Program-made: the position numbers and the translations under genes
Part shown: piece after piece, positions 61,840 through 64,000 of the stretch
Numbering within the stretch: position 1 is the stretch's first letter
Layout of the letters: the number at the start of each line of letters is the position of its first letter
The notes under the pieces: generated by a model
What the model was told of the DNA's origin: nothing
Database searches by the model: none
Seen by the model: only the letters and a program-made list of their open reading frames with translations
Assembly: GCA_902613795.1 (NCBI GenBank)
Contig: CACMIP010000001.1
Span: 436,139 to 500,138 of the forward strand
Length of the DNA stretch: 64,000 nucleotides
Source of the DNA: an uncultured OCS116 cluster bacterium
GTDB taxonomy: Bacteria > Pseudomonadota > Alphaproteobacteria > Rhizobiales > TMED25
Direction: 5' to 3'

Positions 61840-63285
61840 TTATTGTCTCCAAAAATAAGATGTGAATAAAACCATCACAGTGAATATTTCAAGCCTACCC
61901 AAAAGCATGGCTACCGACAGCAGCCACTTTGATGTGGGTTCCATCAATGCATATGTTTCGGTAGGTCCAATAAACTGACCTAAGCCAGGACCAACATTTG
62001 CAAGGGCACTCGCAGAGGCTGAGAAAGCTGTAATAAGATCAGACCCAAGAAGTGTCAGAAGCAAGCCAAAAATTATAAATGATGCGATAAATAATAGAAA
62101 AAATGAGGTAACGGCTCTATTTACACTGTCTGGAATTTCTCTACCGTTATACATTGGAATAAAAACCGCATCAGGGAAGGCAACTTTTTTTGTTTGCACA
62201 ACAACTTGTTTGACCAAAATTTGAAATCTAAAAATCTTCAAGCCGCATGATGTAGATCCGGCACAGCCACCCATTAACATCAAAAAGAAAAATATCGAAA
62301 TAATGAATGGGCCCCACAGCATGTAATCAGCTGAAACGTAGCCAGTTCCGGTTAAAATTGAAGTAATATTGAATGCCGCCTGTCTTAATGAATCCTGAAC
62401 AGTTATCTCCAAATAGGATCCAATATAAAAAGAACATAACAAAACAGATGCAAGTAAAATGAACATAAATGTAATAACTTGGCTATCTAAAAACAAACTT
62501 GAGGCTTTACCTCGAACTAATTGAAGATACAACACAAATGGAAGACTGCCAATTATCATAAAAAGGACACATATATACTCTAATTTTGCGCTATCAAAAA
62601 ATGCGAAAGAGTCAGTATGGGTTGAGTAGCCTCCTGTTGAAATTGTTGTGAATGAGTGAGCGACAGAGTCAAATAGTCCCATACCACCAATATTGTAAGC
62701 AAGCGCACAGAGAACTGTAATAATGAGATATATTATAATTAAGGAACCTGCTATTTGTATGGCACGTGGTAATATTTTTTCCGCATTATCTGAAGAGTCG
62801 AGACGAAATAATTGCATACCACCAACCTGTAGCATTGGTAATACAGCAACTGCCATAACGACAATACCTATCCCCCCCAACCATTGTAGCAAGGCTCTCC
62901 ATATTAGTATTCCCTTTGATTGAAATTCTAAGTCTATAATAACCGTAGCACCAGTTGTTGTTATTCCAGACATTGACTCAAAAAATGCATCTGTAATGTT
63001 TAGTCCAGAGTCTGAGATATATAGGGGAATTGCTGAAAATATTGCAATCAGAAGCCAAGTAAGCGAGATCAAAATAAATGCCTCTCGCAGTCCCAGTAAT
63101 TGGTTTTTTCCCCACACAGATAGTACCAAAATAAACCCTGTCATTACTGTAATTAGTGATGACAATATAAAGACCTTATAGTTTTCATGCATATATATAA
63201 GATCAATAAAAGCAGGAATAAGCATAAACACTCCTAATATTATGAGGAATATTCCTATTATTTTTATGATTGGGTAAAATCTCAT
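61840..63285 (-). CDS. trkH: Trk-type potassium uptake protein TrkH
   Basis: Membrane K+ transporter of 481 residues with a channel-like fold. The four selectivity-filter loops are visible: GITTTGATVI, TTISTGGYSTHTDSF, SILTGTGYVSADY and ALANVGPGLGQF. GCAGSTSCGLKIFRFQILVKQ is the family cytosolic segment. The partner TrkA is not in this window. It lies 13 bases upstream of argE on the same strand and 17 bases after the unknown ORF. Confidence 0.94.
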   Translation of the reverse strand: MRFYPIIKIIGIFLIILGVFMLIPAFIDLIYMHENYKVFILSSLITVMTGFILVLSVWGKNQLLGLREAFILISLTWLLIAIFSAIPLYISDSGLNITDAFFESMSGITTTGATVIIDLEFQSKGILIWRALLQWLGGIGIVVMAVAVLPMLQVGGMQLFRLDSSDNAEKILPRAIQIAGSLIIIYLIITVLCALAYNIGGMGLFDSVAHSFTTISTGGYSTHTDSFAFFDSAKLEYICVLFMIIGSLPFVLYLQLVRGKASSLFLDSQVITFMFILLASVLLCSFYIGSYLEITVQDSLRQAAFNITSILTGTGYVSADYMLWGPFIISIFFFLMLMGGCAGSTSCGLKIFRFQILVKQVVVQTKKVAFPDAVFIPMYNGREIPDSVNRAVTSFFLLFIASFIIFGLLLTLLGSDLITAFSASASALANVGPGLGQFIGPTETYALMEPTSKWLLSVAMLLGRLEIFTVMVLFTSYFWRQ

Positions 63286-63302
63286 TCTGATTATGATTAG
63301 GT

Positions 63303-63659
63303 CTATAGCTCTGTAAATATATACTGCTGATATTCTAAAGAATTTAATAAACTCATCTCATAGTCTTTCGACTCAACTGCGCTATCAATATTAATACCAT
63401 ATGACAATGATGGGAGTATAAATGTTTCATTACCATCTTCAATTTGATATGTATCATCCAAAATGACTACTTCGTTTGTATTTTCCAAATTTTTAGTGAT
63501 TTGAAGTTTATCATTTACAGAAATCAACCTATCCGAAAATACTAAGTATGCAAAACACGTCATGTCTCTATGTAGCATATTTCGTTCACAAGCTTTGTTC
63601 AAATCCAATAATATCGCATTATATTGTTTTGATTTTTTATAAATCTTTGTTTCACCCAT
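63303..63659 (-). CDS. Unknown 118-residue protein between metZ-like gene and trkH
   Basis: I do not recognise it. It is a cytosolic-looking protein with no membrane segment or signal peptide. MGETKIYKKSKQYNAILLDL opens it, and an acidic middle (VVILDDTYQIEDGNETFILP) and C-terminal helix (SLLNSLEYQQYIFTEL) follow. It lies between two clear genes on one strand with small gaps (17 bases each side), so it is probably translated. Two Cys are present but no known motif. Confidence 0.6.
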   Translation of the reverse strand: MGETKIYKKSKQYNAILLDLNKACERNMLHRDMTCFAYLVFSDRLISVNDKLQITKNLENTNEVVILDDTYQIEDGNETFILPSLSYGINIDSAVESKDYEMSLLNSLEYQQYIFTEL

Positions 63660-63676
63660 AGTGTATTATACCTATA

Positions 63677-64000
63677 TTATTTGATAGATTTACCAATATC
63701 GATCATAATATCATCAATATCTTCAAGACCAAGAGACATCCTTAATGTTGTTTCGGTTATTCCCAAATTCATGCATTCAGTATCTGATAAATTTCGATGC
63801 GTTGTAGTTTTTGGGTGAGTAATTAAAGTCCTTGCATCACCAAGGTTGTTGGATATCTTTATAAGGTCAAGTTTATTTAGGAAATCAAATGCTTCCTTTT
63901 TACCGCCATCAACTTTGAATGTAACAATAGGACCGCCTCCCGTCATTTGTTTTTTAGCAATATTGTATTCTGGATGGGATTTGTGACCCGGGTAAACAAC
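63677..64000 (-). CDS. metZ: Cys/Met-metabolism PLP enzyme, probably O-succinylhomoserine sulfhydrylase (5' end outside)
   Basis: C-terminal 107 residues of a gamma-family PLP enzyme; the frame runs off the window at base 64000. VYPGHKSHPEYNIAKKQM and TGGGPIVTFKVDGGKKEA are followed by NNLGDARTLITHPKTTTH and TLRMSLGLEDIDD, which fit MetZ-type sulfhydrylases better than cystathionine gamma-synthase. The PLP lysine is outside the window. It is at the head of the metZ-unknown-trkH-argE strand. The precise enzyme within the family is inferred. Confidence 0.82.
   Translation of the reverse strand, partial: VVYPGHKSHPEYNIAKKQMTGGGPIVTFKVDGGKKEAFDFLNKLDLIKISNNLGDARTLITHPKTTTHRNLSDTECMNLGITETTLRMSLGLEDIDDIMIDIGKSIK

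Noticed and set aside
1..64000. CRISPR arrays, insertion sequences, prophage or toxin-antitoxin genes
   Set aside because: No regularly spaced repeats, transposase, integrase, phage structural or toxin-antitoxin sequence was recognised.

Overview
The window is about 64 kb of AT-rich, tightly packed bacterial chromosome. No gene-free stretch exceeds 300 bases; the longest is about 170 bases, upstream of gcrA. I read it as an alphaproteobacterium, probably a free-living, genome-reduced marine type. The reasons are GcrA (57073-57555), an alphaproteobacterial cell-cycle regulator, and the gene strings ffs-dnaX-ybaB-recR, rmuC/def-fmt-truA/dapE-dapD, rpmH-rnpA-yidC-engB-argB and cycM/kdsB-pheA. 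The genus cannot be fixed by reading alone.

Layout. 1-7.4 kb (minus): mepA fragment, lepA, pheT, pheS, rplT, rpmI and infC, a translation operon behind a good promoter, with infC apparently starting at ATA. 7.4-10.1 kb (minus): SDR, queG and a GST. 10.2-12.9 kb: pirin, uppP and an NDUFA9-like SDR. 13.0-16.9 kb (plus): rnd, lptC, lptA, lptB and rpoN. 16.9-26.8 kb: an accessory catabolic block with an amidohydrolase, an AhpD-like protein, three Gfo/Idh/MocA dehydrogenases, a TauD-type dioxygenase, TerC, MmgE/PrpD, a muconate-lactonizing-enzyme homologue and a 3-hydroxyisobutyrate-dehydrogenase homologue. It ends against the 3' end of tRNA-Phe. 26.9-30.9 kb (minus): yacG, an unknown membrane protein, maf, hisD, murA and a 43-residue ORF, then tRNA-Thr. 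31.0-33.7 kb (plus): flavodoxin-like protein, M17 aminopeptidase and an NlpC/P60 peptidase that has no ATG/GTG/TTG start. 33.7-39.4 kb (minus): yejABEF-type peptide importer. 39.4-49.8 kb: cytochrome c, kdsB, pheA, 4.5S RNA, dnaX-ybaB-recR, rmuC, def-fmt-truA and dapE-dapD. 49.8-52.2 kb: a small accessory patch (ICL/PEP-mutase homologue, carboxymuconolactone-decarboxylase homologue, P1 peptidase). 52.3-56.1 kb: rpmH, rnpA, yidC, engB and argB. 56.2-64 kb: MBL hydrolase, gcrA, an orphan ABC-2 permease, argD-argF, argE, trkH, an unknown ORF and the end of a metZ-like gene.

How it works together. Most of the window is housekeeping: translation initiation, aminoacylation and nascent-protein processing (infC, rplT, rpmI, pheST, lepA, def, fmt), envelope building (murA, uppP, kdsB, lptABC, dapDE, yidC, mepA), replication and repair (dnaX, recR, rmuC) and arginine synthesis (argB, argD, argF, argE). 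The least explained parts are the 16.9-26.8 kb catabolic block, which has no transporter or regulator of its own, and a recurring pattern of apparent AUA/AUU start codons (infC, the NDUFA9-like gene, the NlpC/P60 gene), each with a well-placed Shine-Dalgarno sequence. No transposase, integrase, phage gene, CRISPR array or toxin-antitoxin pair was seen.
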